DNA of 39,730 nt from Paenibacillus sacheonensis (GCF_009909195.1 NZ_JAAAMU010000032.1:1-39730); one strand, 5' to 3'; counted from the stretch's first letter, positions 24,209 through 33,110 are shown. Made by a program: numbers and translations. The notes: generated by a model not told the origin, from the letters alone.

Positions 24209-25162
24209 CTAGATACCGGCGTTTTTGAAGAGCGTGCTGATGGAGCCGCCTTCGATAATGATCCGCGTCGTTTCCGCCAGAATCGGGGCGACCGACAGTA
24301 CCGTAAACCGATCGGAACGATTGTCCGGAAGCGCGATCGTATCGGTGACGATGACTTCTTTAATATTGGGATGGTCCAATCGCTGCAGGGCAGGACCCGA
24401 GAAGAGCGGATGCGTTGCGCATACGTAGACGTCATTGGCGCCGCGTTCCTTGAGGCCTTCCACGACGTTAACGATCGTGCCGCCCGTATCGATCATGTCC
24501 TCGATAATGATCGGCGTGCCGCCCTCGACATCGCCGATGACGTGGGTGATGTTGGACTCGTTATGGGCCTGACGTTTCTTGATCATGATCGCGAACGGCG
24601 CATCCAGGTAATTCGCCAGCTTCTCCGCTGTCGACGCACGGCCGGCATCCGGGGAGACGACAACCGGATTCTTGATGTTCTTCGATTTCAGATAGTCGCT
24701 GATCAGGTCAAGGCCTGTCAAGTGATCCACCGGAATGTTGAAGAATCCTTGAATCGCCGGCGCATGCAGATCGATCGTGATCACGCGCGTCGCGCCGACC
24801 GTCGTCAGTACGTCTGCAAGCATTTTGGCCGAAATCGGTTCGCGCGGAGCCGCTTTGCGCTCTTGGCGCGCATAGCCGTAATAAGGCACGATGATGTTCA
24901 CGGTACGGGCGGAAGCGCGCTTCGCCGCATCGATCATGACGAGCAATTCGACAAAATGATCGTTGATGGGATGCGAGAACGACTGAACCAGGAAGACGTC
25001 GCAATTGCGAATCGTTTCCTCGTAATGGACGTAGATCTCGCCGCTTTTAAACCGGGACACCTTGATTTTTCCGAGCGGGAGCCCGAGCTCTTCGCTGATA
25101 CGTTCAGCCAATTTGGGATTCGAGGAACCCGAGAAAATACGCAGCTTGTCGCTAAACAACAT
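24209..25162 (-). CDS. prs: Ribose-phosphate pyrophosphokinase (PRPP synthetase), divergent paralogue
   Basis: The 317-residue product makes PRPP from ribose 5-phosphate and ATP. Present are the catalytic-loop region YARQERKAAPREPISAK (R99, K103), H133 in DLHAPAIQGFF, and the PRPP loop EDMIDTGGTI (221-230). It departs from the usual bacterial Prs at two places: the DHGGVVRAR-type segment reads DAGRASTAEK (from D171), and KRR-P reads KKRQAHNES. It is therefore probably a second Prs beside a housekeeping one. PRPP is the substrate of HisG in the adjacent his operon. AGGAGGG precedes the ATG, and the gene has its own promoter. Confidence 0.88.
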   Translation of the reverse strand: MLFSDKLRIFSGSSNPKLAERISEELGLPLGKIKVSRFKSGEIYVHYEETIRNCDVFLVQSFSHPINDHFVELLVMIDAAKRASARTVNIIVPYYGYARQERKAAPREPISAKMLADVLTTVGATRVITIDLHAPAIQGFFNIPVDHLTGLDLISDYLKSKNIKNPVVVSPDAGRASTAEKLANYLDAPFAIMIKKRQAHNESNITHVIGDVEGGTPIIIEDMIDTGGTIVNVVEGLKERGANDVYVCATHPLFSGPALQRLDHPNIKEVIVTDTIALPDNRSDRFTVLSVAPILAETTRIIIEGGSISTLFKNAGI

Positions 25163-25286
25163 AATACCCTCCTGAGCGATTGGACCACTAAATTATAATG
25201 CTTGTTCTTTACTACGTCTGGGAGACCGAATAGTAACAACTGTCTCGCCGGTAAAATTCTACATACCGCTTGTTTCGACAACTTTC
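25163..25286 (-). other. 5' leader of prs
   Basis: About 120 bases between promoter and ATG. TTACTA pairs with TAGTAA around an inner GTCT-CCC-AGAC stem. No known riboswitch is recognised. Confidence 0.3.
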
Positions 25287-25315
25287 ATTATACATGGAAT
25301 TAATAATAATTCAAA
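25287..25315 (-). promoter_or_regulatory. SigA promoter of prs
   Basis: TATAAT preceded by TTGAAT at 16 bp (or TTTGAA at 17 bp) on the minus strand. Confidence 0.7.
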
Positions 25316-25445
25316 AAAGGATCGCTTGGCTTCGCTTTCCGCCAGCGGCTTCTTGCCCTTATTAAGCGGCCCGGATCATGCCTTTGCGGATGATCGCGCT
25401 TCTTTTCTCCTCGTAAGCCTATTTTCGAATTACTCGAACGCGACA

Positions 25446-25475
25446 GACCGAGCGCGCGGCGTCCACGGCTCGGTC
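25446..25475 (-). terminator. Possible weak terminator after hisIE
   Basis: GACCGAGC pairs with GCTCGGTC about 28 bp beyond the hisIE stop; there is no T-run, so factor-dependent or partial termination is possible. The rest of 25316-25502 shows no supported gene. Confidence 0.35.
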
Positions 25476-25502
25476 AAGGCGAGAGGCTTTTCCAAATTCA
25501 CG

Positions 25503-26192
25503 CTAGGAGGATTGCTTGATCTTGTTGTGGCGAAGGCCAAGCTCTGCCATGACCTCGTCCAGCGACAGTCCCCGCTCGCGCAGCAGCACCATCAGGTGGA
25601 AGATGAGATCGCTCGTCTCGCAGCGAAGCTCGTCATTATCCTTGTTTTTCGCCGCGATGATGACTTCCGCCGACTCCTCGCCTACCTTCTTGAGGATCTT
25701 GTCGACGCCTTTCTCGAACAAATACGTCGTATAGGCGCCTTCCGGACGCTCGACGTAACGCTGCGCGATCGTCGCTTCCAATTGGTTCAGCATCGCGAAG
25801 CGGTCGCTGGACTGCTGGAACGCGCTTGCGCCCGCTTCCGTTCCCTTCACGCCTTGGATCTCGCTTGTAAAGCAGCTGTACGATCCCGTATGGCAAGCCG
25901 GACCGTTCTGTTCGACGCGTACGAGCAGCGTATCGCCGTCGCAGTCATAGTGCATGGAGACGATGCGCTGCGTATGCCCGCTGGTCGCTCCTTTATGCCA
26001 CAGCTCGCCGCGCGAACGGCTCCAGAACCACGTCTTTCCCGACTCCACGGAGAGCTTCAGCGATTCCTCGTTCATGTATGCCATCATCAGCACTTCTTTG
26101 CTCGCGACATCCTGTACGATTGCCGGGACCAAGCCCGCCTCGTTCCATTTGATCTCCGCCGCCGCAGCTTCCAACGCATTCCCTGTGCTCAT
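25503..26192 (-). CDS. hisIE: Bifunctional PR-AMP cyclohydrolase / PR-ATP pyrophosphatase
   Basis: A fusion of HisI (residues 1-115) and HisE (about 125-229) that performs steps 2 and 3 of histidine synthesis. The HisI part has the zinc motif ACHTGSYSCF and WHKGATSGHTQ; the HisE part has KKVGEESAEVIIAAKN and LIFHLMVLLRERGL. The ATG overlaps the hisF stop (ATGA), showing translational coupling. It is the last his gene. Confidence 0.97.
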   Translation of the reverse strand: MSTGNALEAAAAEIKWNEAGLVPAIVQDVASKEVLMMAYMNEESLKLSVESGKTWFWSRSRGELWHKGATSGHTQRIVSMHYDCDGDTLLVRVEQNGPACHTGSYSCFTSEIQGVKGTEAGASAFQQSSDRFAMLNQLEATIAQRYVERPEGAYTTYLFEKGVDKILKKVGEESAEVIIAAKNKDNDELRCETSDLIFHLMVLLRERGLSLDEVMAELGLRHNKIKQSS

Positions 26193-26947
26193 CGAATCTC
26201 GACCCCTTTCTGCCGCAAGTCGTCTTTCACATCGCGGATCGTCATTTCTTTATAGTGAAAAATCGTCGCCGCAAGGCCTGCGTCCGCATGGCCCTGAAGG
26301 AATACATCGTGAAAATGCTCCACTTTTCCCGCGCCGCCGGAAGCGATGACGGGAATACCCAGCGAGTCGGATACGGCCCGCGTCAGCTTCAGGTCGAAGC
26401 CGTCCTTGGTGCCGTCCGCGTCCATGCTCGTCAGCAGAATTTCGCCGGCTCCGAGCTGCTCGACCTCTTTGGCCCAGGCCAACGCCTTGATGCCCGTCGC
26501 CGTCCGTCCGCCATGCGTATAGACTTCCCATTCGCCCCAGGCCGGGTTGAATTTCGCGTCGATCGCAACCACGATGCACTGGGAGCCGAATTTCTTCGCC
26601 CCGTCCCGGACGAGCGTTGGGTTCTTCACGGCCGCCGTGTTGATGCCGATCTTGTCGGCGCCCGCGCGCAGCAGGCGCTTCATATCGTCCACGTGGGAGA
26701 TGCCTCCGCCCACCGTGAACGGAATCGTAATTTCGCCGGCTGTCCGTTTGACGACTTCGACCATCGTCGCCCGTCCTTCCACCGATGCCGAGATATCCAG
26801 AAATACCAGCTCGTCCGCGCCTTCTTGATCATATATCGCGGCCAGCTCGACCGGATCGCCGGCGTCCCGCAGGTTGACGAAGTTCACGCCTTTGACGACG
26901 CGCCCATCCTTTACGTCCAGGCAGGGGATAATCCGTTTGGCTAACAT
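26189..26947 (-). CDS. hisF: Imidazole glycerol phosphate synthase, cyclase subunit HisF
   Basis: HisF (252 residues) closes the imidazole ring using ammonia from HisH. The catalytic aspartates D11 (IIPCLDVKDGRVVKG) and D130 (VVAIDAKF) identify it as HisF rather than the related HisA. GGGAGGATC precedes the ATG. The 46-base spacer to hisH leaves no room for the hisA gene that usually sits here. Confidence 0.97.
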   Translation of the reverse strand: MLAKRIIPCLDVKDGRVVKGVNFVNLRDAGDPVELAAIYDQEGADELVFLDISASVEGRATMVEVVKRTAGEITIPFTVGGGISHVDDMKRLLRAGADKIGINTAAVKNPTLVRDGAKKFGSQCIVVAIDAKFNPAWGEWEVYTHGGRTATGIKALAWAKEVEQLGAGEILLTSMDADGTKDGFDLKLTRAVSDSLGIPVIASGGAGKVEHFHDVFLQGHADAGLAATIFHYKEMTIRDVKDDLRQKGVEIR

Positions 26948-26993
26948 TCGGGATCCTCCCTTCCACTCATTTTATAGGTACAGCCTAAGGTGA

Positions 26994-27611
26994 CTAACGG
27001 GTGACGGCCGCCCTGGTAAGAGCAAGAAAATTGCGCAGCAGGCTCATGCCGAGATCGCCGCTTTTCTCCGGGTGGAACTGCATGCCGTATACATTGCCGC
27101 TGCCGACGATCGCAGTCACTTGGCCATTATAATCCGTTGTCGCCAGCAGATCGCTCTCGCGCTCCGGCTTCGCGTGGTAGGAGTGCACGAAGTACACATG
27201 ACCTGGCTCAAGACCCGCGAACAACGGTGTTTCCTGACGGAAGTCCAGCTTGTTCCAGCCCATGTGCGGCACCTTGAAATCTCCCTTGAACCGGATGACC
27301 TTGCCCGGCAGCAGATTCAAGCCTTGATGCGGCCCGTACTCCTCGCTCTCGCTGAACAGCAGCTGCATGCCGAGACAAATCCCGAGCAGCGGTTTGCCGG
27401 ACGCGGCGTAATACCGGGTAACATCATCGAGCCCCGTATTTCGCAGGTTCTGCATCGCATCGCCGAAAGCTCCGACCCCCGGCAAAATAGCGCCGTCCGC
27501 TTCCATGATCTCTTTCGCGTCCGCCGTCACGACCGCCTCGTAGCCGAGCCGCTCGACCGCCTTGCTGACGCTGTGCAGGTTTCCCATGCCGTAATCGATG
27601 ATCGCGATCAT
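26994..27611 (-). CDS. hisH: Imidazole glycerol phosphate synthase, glutaminase subunit HisH
   Basis: HisH (205 residues) is a class I glutamine amidotransferase that feeds ammonia to HisF. The triad is C79 in LLGICLGMQLL and H180/E182 in GMQFHPEKSG. The start at 27611 (MIAIIDYGMGN) lies one base after the hisB stop and has AAGGAGTG ahead; the longer frame to 27677 lies inside hisB. Confidence 0.97.
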   Translation of the reverse strand: MIAIIDYGMGNLHSVSKAVERLGYEAVVTADAKEIMEADGAILPGVGAFGDAMQNLRNTGLDDVTRYYAASGKPLLGICLGMQLLFSESEEYGPHQGLNLLPGKVIRFKGDFKVPHMGWNKLDFRQETPLFAGLEPGHVYFVHSYHAKPERESDLLATTDYNGQVTAIVGSGNVYGMQFHPEKSGDLGMSLLRNFLALTRAAVTR

Positions 27612-27612
27612 C

Positions 27613-28212
27613 CTACAGCACTCCTTTCGTCGAAGGCACTCCTTGCACGCGCGGATCGATGCTGCTCGCCTCATCAAGCGCGCGTCCGAGCGCCTTGAAC
27701 ACCGCTTCGATCATATGATGCGTATTGAAACCGTAATGCACGATGACGTGCAGCGTCATGCGCGCTTCAAGCGCCAGCTTCCACAGGAATTCTTGCACGA
27801 GCTCCGTGGAGAAGCTGCCGACTTGCTGGGAGGGGTACTGCGCCCGATACTCGAAATGCGGTCGATTGCTGAGATCGATGACAACCTGCGCAAGCGCTTC
27901 GTCCATCGGAACGAACACGGATGCATAGCGCTTGATGCCCCGTTTATCGCCCAGCGCCTCGCGAATCGTCTGCCCGAGGCAGATCCCGATATCTTCGACC
28001 GTGTGATGGTCGTCGATGTCCACGTCGCCGCGCGCTTCGACCGTCAGATCGAACTGGCCGTGCTTGGTGAACAGATCCAGCATGTGGTTCAGAAAAGGGA
28101 CGTCCGTCTCGAGCTGCGATTGACCTGTCCCATCGATGCCGAACGCGAGCGTAATGTCCGTTTCGTTCGTCTTGCGCGCCACGCTGGCCGCGCGAATTCC
28201 GTTATCCGTCAT
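27613..28212 (-). CDS. hisB: Imidazoleglycerol-phosphate dehydratase
   Basis: The monofunctional HisB (199 residues) dehydrates imidazoleglycerol phosphate. The two manganese-binding repeats DDHHTVEDIG and NTHHMIEAVFKALG are visible. AAGGA lies 8-9 bases before ATG 28212; an in-frame start at 28260 is less likely. The histidinol-phosphatase domain found in enterobacterial HisB is absent. Confidence 0.96.
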   Translation of the reverse strand: MTDNGIRAASVARKTNETDITLAFGIDGTGQSQLETDVPFLNHMLDLFTKHGQFDLTVEARGDVDIDDHHTVEDIGICLGQTIREALGDKRGIKRYASVFVPMDEALAQVVIDLSNRPHFEYRAQYPSQQVGSFSTELVQEFLWKLALEARMTLHVIVHYGFNTHHMIEAVFKALGRALDEASSIDPRVQGVPSTKGVL

Positions 28213-28319
28213 CTTAACATCCTTCTTTCGCCTCAATCTTATCGTGCAGCCGCCGCTCATTGTCCCGCTGTATGCGGATATGGCGGCGGGAGTTCGCTTC
28301 TCTCCCGACCGGTTGACCG

Positions 28320-29603
28320 CTAGCGTTCCCGCTCCAGCCGAATCTCGATGGCTCTTGCATGGGCCTCCAGGCCCTCGTGCCGGGCCAGCGTGACGATTTG
28401 ATCGCCATTTGCCAACAGCGCGTCCTTGCTATAGTAGATGAGGCTGGATTTCTTCAAGAAGTCATCCACGTTAACCGGCGAGGAGAATCGCGCTGTGCCG
28501 TTGGTCGGCAGGATGTGATTCGGACCGGCAAAATAATCGCCGACCGGCTCGGAGCTGTACGGCCCGACGAAGATCGCGCCCGCGTTCTCGATCCGGCCCA
28601 GCATCGTCATCGGCTCGGCCGTCATGATCTCCAGATGCTCCGGCGCCATCCGGTTGACCGCGGCAACGGCTTCATCCATCGTATCCGCCAGCAAAATCGC
28701 ACCGTAGTTTTCGATGGATTGGCGAGCCGTGCCCTCCCGCGGCAGCGACGACAGCTGCTGCTCGACTTCGACGGCTACGGCATCGCCGAGCGCCTCCGAG
28801 GTCGTCACAAGAATGGCCGACGCCATTTCATCGTGCTCTGCCTGTGACAGCAGGTCAGCCGCCACGTAAGCGGGATCGGCCGTCTCATCGGCGAGCACCA
28901 CGATTTCGCTCGGCCCGGCGATGCTGTCGATCGCCACGACGCCGAACACGGCACGCTTAGCCAGCGCGACGTAGATATTGCCGGGACCGCAAATCTTATC
29001 GACCGGCGGTATCGATTCCGTGCCGTAGGCGAGCGCGGCAACCGCCTGCGCGCCGCCGACGCGGTACATCTCCTTCACGCCCGCTTCCGCGGCCGCGACT
29101 AGAATGTACGGGTCAATCCCCGCCTTGCCCCCGGTCGATGGCGGTGTCACCATGACGATCTCGGGAACGCCGGCCACCTGCGCCGGAATCACGTTCATCA
29201 GCACCGAAGAAGGATACGCCGCCTTGCCGCCGGGTACATAGACACCGACGCGTTTGAGCGGCCTCAGCAATTGACCGAGCATCGTTCCGTTCGGCTGCAC
29301 GTCCACCCAGGACTGCCGCAGCTGCTTCTCATGGAACGCGCGAATGTTCGCCGCCGCTTGACGAATTGCCGTCAGGAAGTCCGCATCGACGCGGTCATAA
29401 GCCGCTTGGATCTCCTCGTCCGGAACGCGAAGGTCAGAGGCGTCCAAACTCACCCGGTCCAGCTGCCCCGTATACCGCAGCAGCGCCGTATCTCCTTCTG
29501 TCCGTACCGCCTCGACGATCCGGGTGACTGTTTCATTTTGCTCCGGGGAACCATAGTCCACCTTGCGCGTTAAACCAAATTCCTCCGCTCGCAGCTTTCG
29601 CAT
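28320..29603 (-). CDS. hisD: Histidinol dehydrogenase
   Basis: HisD (427 residues) makes the last two oxidations, histidinol to histidine, with two NAD and one zinc. Typical segments are VYVPGGKAAYPSSVLMNVIPA, the GPSEIVVLADETADP loop, and LLSQAEHDEMASAILVT with the zinc-site Gln and His. A GGAG/GGAGG region precedes the ATG. It is 107 bp ahead of hisB and 105 bp after hisG; both gaps are without genes. Confidence 0.97.
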   Translation of the reverse strand: MRKLRAEEFGLTRKVDYGSPEQNETVTRIVEAVRTEGDTALLRYTGQLDRVSLDASDLRVPDEEIQAAYDRVDADFLTAIRQAAANIRAFHEKQLRQSWVDVQPNGTMLGQLLRPLKRVGVYVPGGKAAYPSSVLMNVIPAQVAGVPEIVMVTPPSTGGKAGIDPYILVAAAEAGVKEMYRVGGAQAVAALAYGTESIPPVDKICGPGNIYVALAKRAVFGVVAIDSIAGPSEIVVLADETADPAYVAADLLSQAEHDEMASAILVTTSEALGDAVAVEVEQQLSSLPREGTARQSIENYGAILLADTMDEAVAAVNRMAPEHLEIMTAEPMTMLGRIENAGAIFVGPYSSEPVGDYFAGPNHILPTNGTARFSSPVNVDDFLKKSSLIYYSKDALLANGDQIVTLARHEGLEAHARAIEIRLERER

Positions 29604-29708
29604 GCCGCCTCCGCTCCTTCCATGCTTTCTTGATATATGCCTGCAGCTGTTCGCTTGCAGCGTTCACTCGTGGCGCTGCTGCCCTCGGCAGCTGCCTGCC
29701 AGCCTGGC

Positions 29709-30386
29709 TTATACGCCAGCGCCCGGCTTGGCCGCAATCGCATGCTGGAGCTTATCGCACAGACTTTGGATCGCTTCGTTCTTCATCCGGTAGCTGACGC
29801 GGTTCGCGATCAGCCGGCTCGTAATGCCGAAGATCGTTTCCATTTCCACAAGACCATTCTCCCGGAGCGTCTGCCCGGTTTCCACCATATCGACGATCCG
29901 ATCGGCCAGACCGATCAAAGGCGCCAGCTCGATGGAGCCGTTCAGCTTGATGACTTCAACCTGCTGTCCTTGCTCGCGGAAATATTGGGAAGCTACGCTC
30001 GGATATTTCGTGGCGACGCGCGGATGGATGACCGGCTTCCAGTCCGGCAGTCCGATGACCGACATCCGGCACTTCGCGATACCGAGATCCAGCAGTTCGT
30101 AGACATCCTTGTTTTCTTCCATCAAGACGTCCTTGCCCACGATGCCGATATCCGCTACCCCATACTCCACGTAAGTCGGCACATCCACCGGCTTCGCCAT
30201 AATGAACGACATGCCTGCTTCCGGCAGCTCGATAATGAGCTTGCGCGTGTCATCGAAGTCGCTTGGAATCGGCACGCCCGCTTCCCGGAACAGATTCGAA
30301 GCTACTTTATAGATGCGGCCCTTCGGCATCGCAACCTTCAACAGCTCACGGCCGGAGCCGGCTGCCTGCAATTCGTTTGGATTCAT
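29709..30386 (-). CDS. hisG: ATP phosphoribosyltransferase, short form
   Basis: HisG (225 residues) joins ATP and PRPP, the committed step of histidine synthesis. It is the short form, which lacks the C-terminal regulatory domain and needs HisZ, encoded immediately upstream. VAMPKGRIYKVA begins the fold, and the PRPP loop is in LADRIVDMVETGQTLREN. It starts 6 bp after hisZ with GGGAGTAGGG ahead. Confidence 0.96.
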   Translation of the reverse strand: MNPNELQAAGSGRELLKVAMPKGRIYKVASNLFREAGVPIPSDFDDTRKLIIELPEAGMSFIMAKPVDVPTYVEYGVADIGIVGKDVLMEENKDVYELLDLGIAKCRMSVIGLPDWKPVIHPRVATKYPSVASQYFREQGQQVEVIKLNGSIELAPLIGLADRIVDMVETGQTLRENGLVEMETIFGITSRLIANRVSYRMKNEAIQSLCDKLQHAIAAKPGAGV

Positions 30387-30392
30387 GCCACC

Positions 30393-31628
30393 CTACTCCC
30401 TTTCCCGTTCCCCGCCGAAGAATGTCAACAGCTTCGTAAAGGCGACGCCTTTATAGTGCACTTGTTTGCCAGTTCCCCCTGCCGCCGCATCCCGAACGGC
30501 TGCTTTGGAGGCTGCATCCATGCGTTCGGTCACGACCGATACCGCCGCGCCTTTCGCGCGCAGCTCACGTGCTGCATCAAGAGCAGCGGTGCGCCCATCC
30601 GCATCATAGCCGATCAGCACGCGTTCGGATATGGATTCGCTCAAGCTGTCCCCGATCAATTCCAGAATCCGCGTCGTCTTGAGCGCAAACCCAGTCGCCG
30701 GTGCGGGACGTCCGAACTGCTTCAATAAGTTATCGTAACGGCCGCCGCTCGCAACCGGGAAACCCAGGTCTGCAGCATACGCCTCAAACGTCATCCCTGT
30801 GTAATACTTAAAATCGCCAATCATGGTCAAATCAATCAGTACGTGCTCGCACACGCCATAAGCTTCGAGCACGTCCCACATCTCGCATAGATGACGAATC
30901 GATGCCTGTGCCGTCTCGTCCAGGCTAAGCGCCAACGCCTGACTGCAGATTTCTTGACCGCCGCGCAAGCGAGTGATGCCTTCAAGCTCGCCTTGCATCT
31001 CTTCCGACAGCGTCAGCGAACGCAGACGCTCGCGGTAGCCGACATAATCGCGTCCGAGCAGATGCGCCTTCAGATCTTCCTGGGCTTCACGCTCGCCGGG
31101 CAGCGCTTCTTCGAACAGACCGTTCAAGAAGCCGACATGGCCGATCGCGATTTTGAACCGGCTCACGCCCGCCGCCTTTAGCGACGCGATCGCCAGCGCC
31201 ACTACTTCCGCATCCGCATCCGGCGAAGCATCGCCGACAAGCTCTACGCCGGTTTGATAAAATTCCGCCTCGCGGCCCGCTTCTTCCTCGATCGCCCGGA
31301 ATACGTTCGAATGATAGGACAGGCGGATCGGGAACTGCGCGTCCTTCAGGACGGAGGACACAACCCGCGCGATCGGAGCCGTCATGTCGGACCGCAGCAC
31401 GAGCGTCGTACCGCGGTTATTGAGCAGCTTGAACAGCTTCTGATCGGACGTAGAGCTCGCTACGCCTACCGTATCGTAATACTCCATCGTCGGGGTCATG
31501 ATCTGCTCGTAGCCCCACGAATCCATGCATGCCAGCACTTGATTTTCGATCTGTCTAAGCTTCGAAACGGCATGCGGCAAATAATCTTTGACTCCAATCG
31601 GTTTCTCGAACACCTTCGGTTTGGACAT
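30393..31628 (-). CDS. hisZ: ATP phosphoribosyltransferase regulatory subunit HisZ
   Basis: HisZ (411 residues) is a histidyl-tRNA synthetase paralogue without aminoacylation that activates short HisG and mediates histidine feedback. The class II synthetase fold shows in YEQIMTPTMEYYDT, LVLRSDMTAPIARVVSS and FKYYTGMTFEAY. It is the first gene of the operon, behind a strong promoter; the ribosome site (GTGGGTG) is modest. Confidence 0.95.
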   Translation of the reverse strand: MSKPKVFEKPIGVKDYLPHAVSKLRQIENQVLACMDSWGYEQIMTPTMEYYDTVGVASSTSDQKLFKLLNNRGTTLVLRSDMTAPIARVVSSVLKDAQFPIRLSYHSNVFRAIEEEAGREAEFYQTGVELVGDASPDADAEVVALAIASLKAAGVSRFKIAIGHVGFLNGLFEEALPGEREAQEDLKAHLLGRDYVGYRERLRSLTLSEEMQGELEGITRLRGGQEICSQALALSLDETAQASIRHLCEMWDVLEAYGVCEHVLIDLTMIGDFKYYTGMTFEAYAADLGFPVASGGRYDNLLKQFGRPAPATGFALKTTRILELIGDSLSESISERVLIGYDADGRTAALDAARELRAKGAAVSVVTERMDAASKAAVRDAAAGGTGKQVHYKGVAFTKLLTFFGGERERE

Positions 31629-31705
31629 TTATATTCACCCACAGCGCTTTAGTTTGTTAACGTGTTACCATATTACCATACTGCCAAAATAAAGGATTAG
31701 TCGTA

Positions 31706-31734
31706 ATAATACCACGCTCTATTTATTCCGTCAA
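31706..31734 (-). promoter_or_regulatory. SigA promoter of the his operon
   Basis: TTGACG, 17 bp, TATTAT on the minus strand, about 78 bp ahead of hisZ. The leader holds a direct repeat (TTACCATA twice in plus orientation, 31663-31681) that could be an operator. I see no T-box features. Confidence 0.8.
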
Positions 31735-31819
31735 TATGGCTTCCCTGGACCAGGCGCAGCCGGAACGGTTACTTATATGCCTTACTTAGAGCGTACAGCG
31801 TACAAGCCGCACGCGCCAA

Positions 31820-31852
31820 CAAAAAACCGGAAAGCATCGCTTCCCGGTTTTT
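31820..31852. terminator. Terminator of the hprK-lgt-ppaX-yvoF unit
   Basis: AAAACCGG and AAGC pair with GCTT and CCGGTTTT, with A/T tracts on both sides; it lies between yvoF and the his promoter. Confidence 0.85.
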
Positions 31853-31940
31853 GCGAGCGGTTCCTTCATCCAACTATCCACCAGACCACGCAACTTCGGA
31901 CATAAATGATCATGCGCACCATGGCAGCAACTTGTCCGAA

Positions 31941-32429
31941 TCATTCCTGTTTCATCCGAATGTCTCGAATGGGATTCCCGCCGACGAAAGCTCCTGGTTG
32001 CACGTCCTTATGGACGACCGATCCGGCGGCCACGACCGCCCCGTCCCCGATCGTCACGCCCGGCAGAATGGTCGTATTCGCGCCGATCATGACTCCGGAA
32101 CCGATATGAACGCTGCCAAGCCGATACTCGCCGATTAAATATTCATGCGTCAGGATCGTCGTGTTGTAGCCGATGATCGAGTTATTTCCCACCGTGATCT
32201 TTTCCGGAAAGAAAACATCGACCATGACCATCAGCGCAAACGCGGAATGGCGCCCTACCTTCATCCCGAGCATATGCCGGTAAATCCAGTTTTTGACCGG
32301 CAGGGAGGGACAGTAGCGCGCCGCCTGGATGAATACGAAATTACGTACGGCTTTCCAGCGGCTGACGGTGCGGTACACCTGCCATAACGCGTTTGGCCCT
32401 TCCACCGGATAACGCTCCACGTTTCTCAA
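31941..32429 (-). CDS. yvoF: Left-handed beta-helix acyltransferase (YvoF-like)
   Basis: The 162-residue product has hexapeptide repeats forming a left-handed beta helix (ITVGNNSIIGYNTTI, VHIGSGVMIGANTTILPGVTIGDGAVVAAGSVV), typical of O-acetyl- or other acyl-transferases of the LpxA superfamily. The acceptor is unknown. The start appears to be TTG at 32429, 8 bases after GGAG; that GGAG overlaps the end of ppaX, so translation is probably coupled. The order hprK-lgt-ppaX-yvoF is as in Bacillus. Confidence 0.88.
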   Translation of the reverse strand: MRNVERYPVEGPNALWQVYRTVSRWKAVRNFVFIQAARYCPSLPVKNWIYRHMLGMKVGRHSAFALMVMVDVFFPEKITVGNNSIIGYNTTILTHEYLIGEYRLGSVHIGSGVMIGANTTILPGVTIGDGAVVAAGSVVHKDVQPGAFVGGNPIRDIRMKQE

Positions 32430-32434
32430 GCAGC

Positions 32435-33091
32435 CTACTCCAATCCCGCCAAAGCGTATAGATCGCGCATGTCATGGATGATATGCCGCGCACCGCTCTC
32501 CTTCAGCACCTTCTCGCCCTTGAGCGACCAAGCCACCCCGACAGAGATGACGCCGGCCGCTTCCGCGGACTGAATGTCGACGATGCTGTCGCCGACCATC
32601 ATTGCGGCTCCCGGCTCGATGCCCAGCTTCTCCAAGGCAAGCCGCACGGGCTCCGCATCCGGCTTCGGACGCGTTACGTCTTCGATTGTTACGATTGCTC
32701 CGGGCTCTACATAATCATACAACCCTGCATAACGTAATCCCTTTTCGGTCGTTAGCCGTATTTTCGTCGTCACGATGCCGATCTTGATACCTGCCGCATG
32801 AATCCCCGCCATCACTTCGTTCACATTCGGAAAGGCTTTGACGTACTCGTCATGCAATCTTAAATTCACTTCGCGATAGGCGGCGATCAGATCCTCGACT
32901 TGTTCCCGTCCGGAGAACTGCTGCAATTGTATGGACAGCGGAAGCCCCATGCTTGGAATGATGTGCTCCCGGTTAAACTCGGATGGCACGATGCCCTTGA
33001 GCGCATAGAGGAAGGATTGAATGATCAACTCGTTCGTATCCATGATCGTGCCGTCTAAGTCGAACAAAATCGCTTTCGGTTTCAATGACAT
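32435..33091 (-). CDS. ppaX: Pyrophosphatase PpaX (HAD superfamily)
   Basis: PpaX (218 residues) hydrolyses the pyrophosphate released when HprK dephosphorylates seryl-HPr. HAD motif I is FDLDGTIMDT (nucleophile D11, D13), motif II is in IVTTK, and motif III/IV is MVGDSIVDIQSAEAAG. The start at 33091 (MSLKPKAILFDLDGT) follows AAAGGAGC, although at a long spacing of about 12; a frame up to 33244 lies within lgt. It starts 19 bp after the lgt stop. Confidence 0.93.
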   Translation of the reverse strand: MSLKPKAILFDLDGTIMDTNELIIQSFLYALKGIVPSEFNREHIIPSMGLPLSIQLQQFSGREQVEDLIAAYREVNLRLHDEYVKAFPNVNEVMAGIHAAGIKIGIVTTKIRLTTEKGLRYAGLYDYVEPGAIVTIEDVTRPKPDAEPVRLALEKLGIEPGAAMMVGDSIVDIQSAEAAGVISVGVAWSLKGEKVLKESGARHIIHDMRDLYALAGLE

Positions 33092-33110
33092 GCTAATGAT
33101 GTTGCTCCTT

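Noticed and set aside
25316..25445. Small gene between hisIE and prs
   Set aside because: Only very short frames occur on the minus strand, and the plus-strand frame is mostly antisense to hisIE.
26189..26947. Reading this gene as hisA rather than hisF
   Set aside because: D11 and D130 in CLDVKDGRVVKG and VVAIDAKF, the 252-residue length and the overlap with hisIE are characteristic of HisF.
31629..31734. T-box or other riboswitch ahead of hisZ
   Set aside because: The leader is only about 75 bases, with no T-box sequence or terminator/antiterminator pair.
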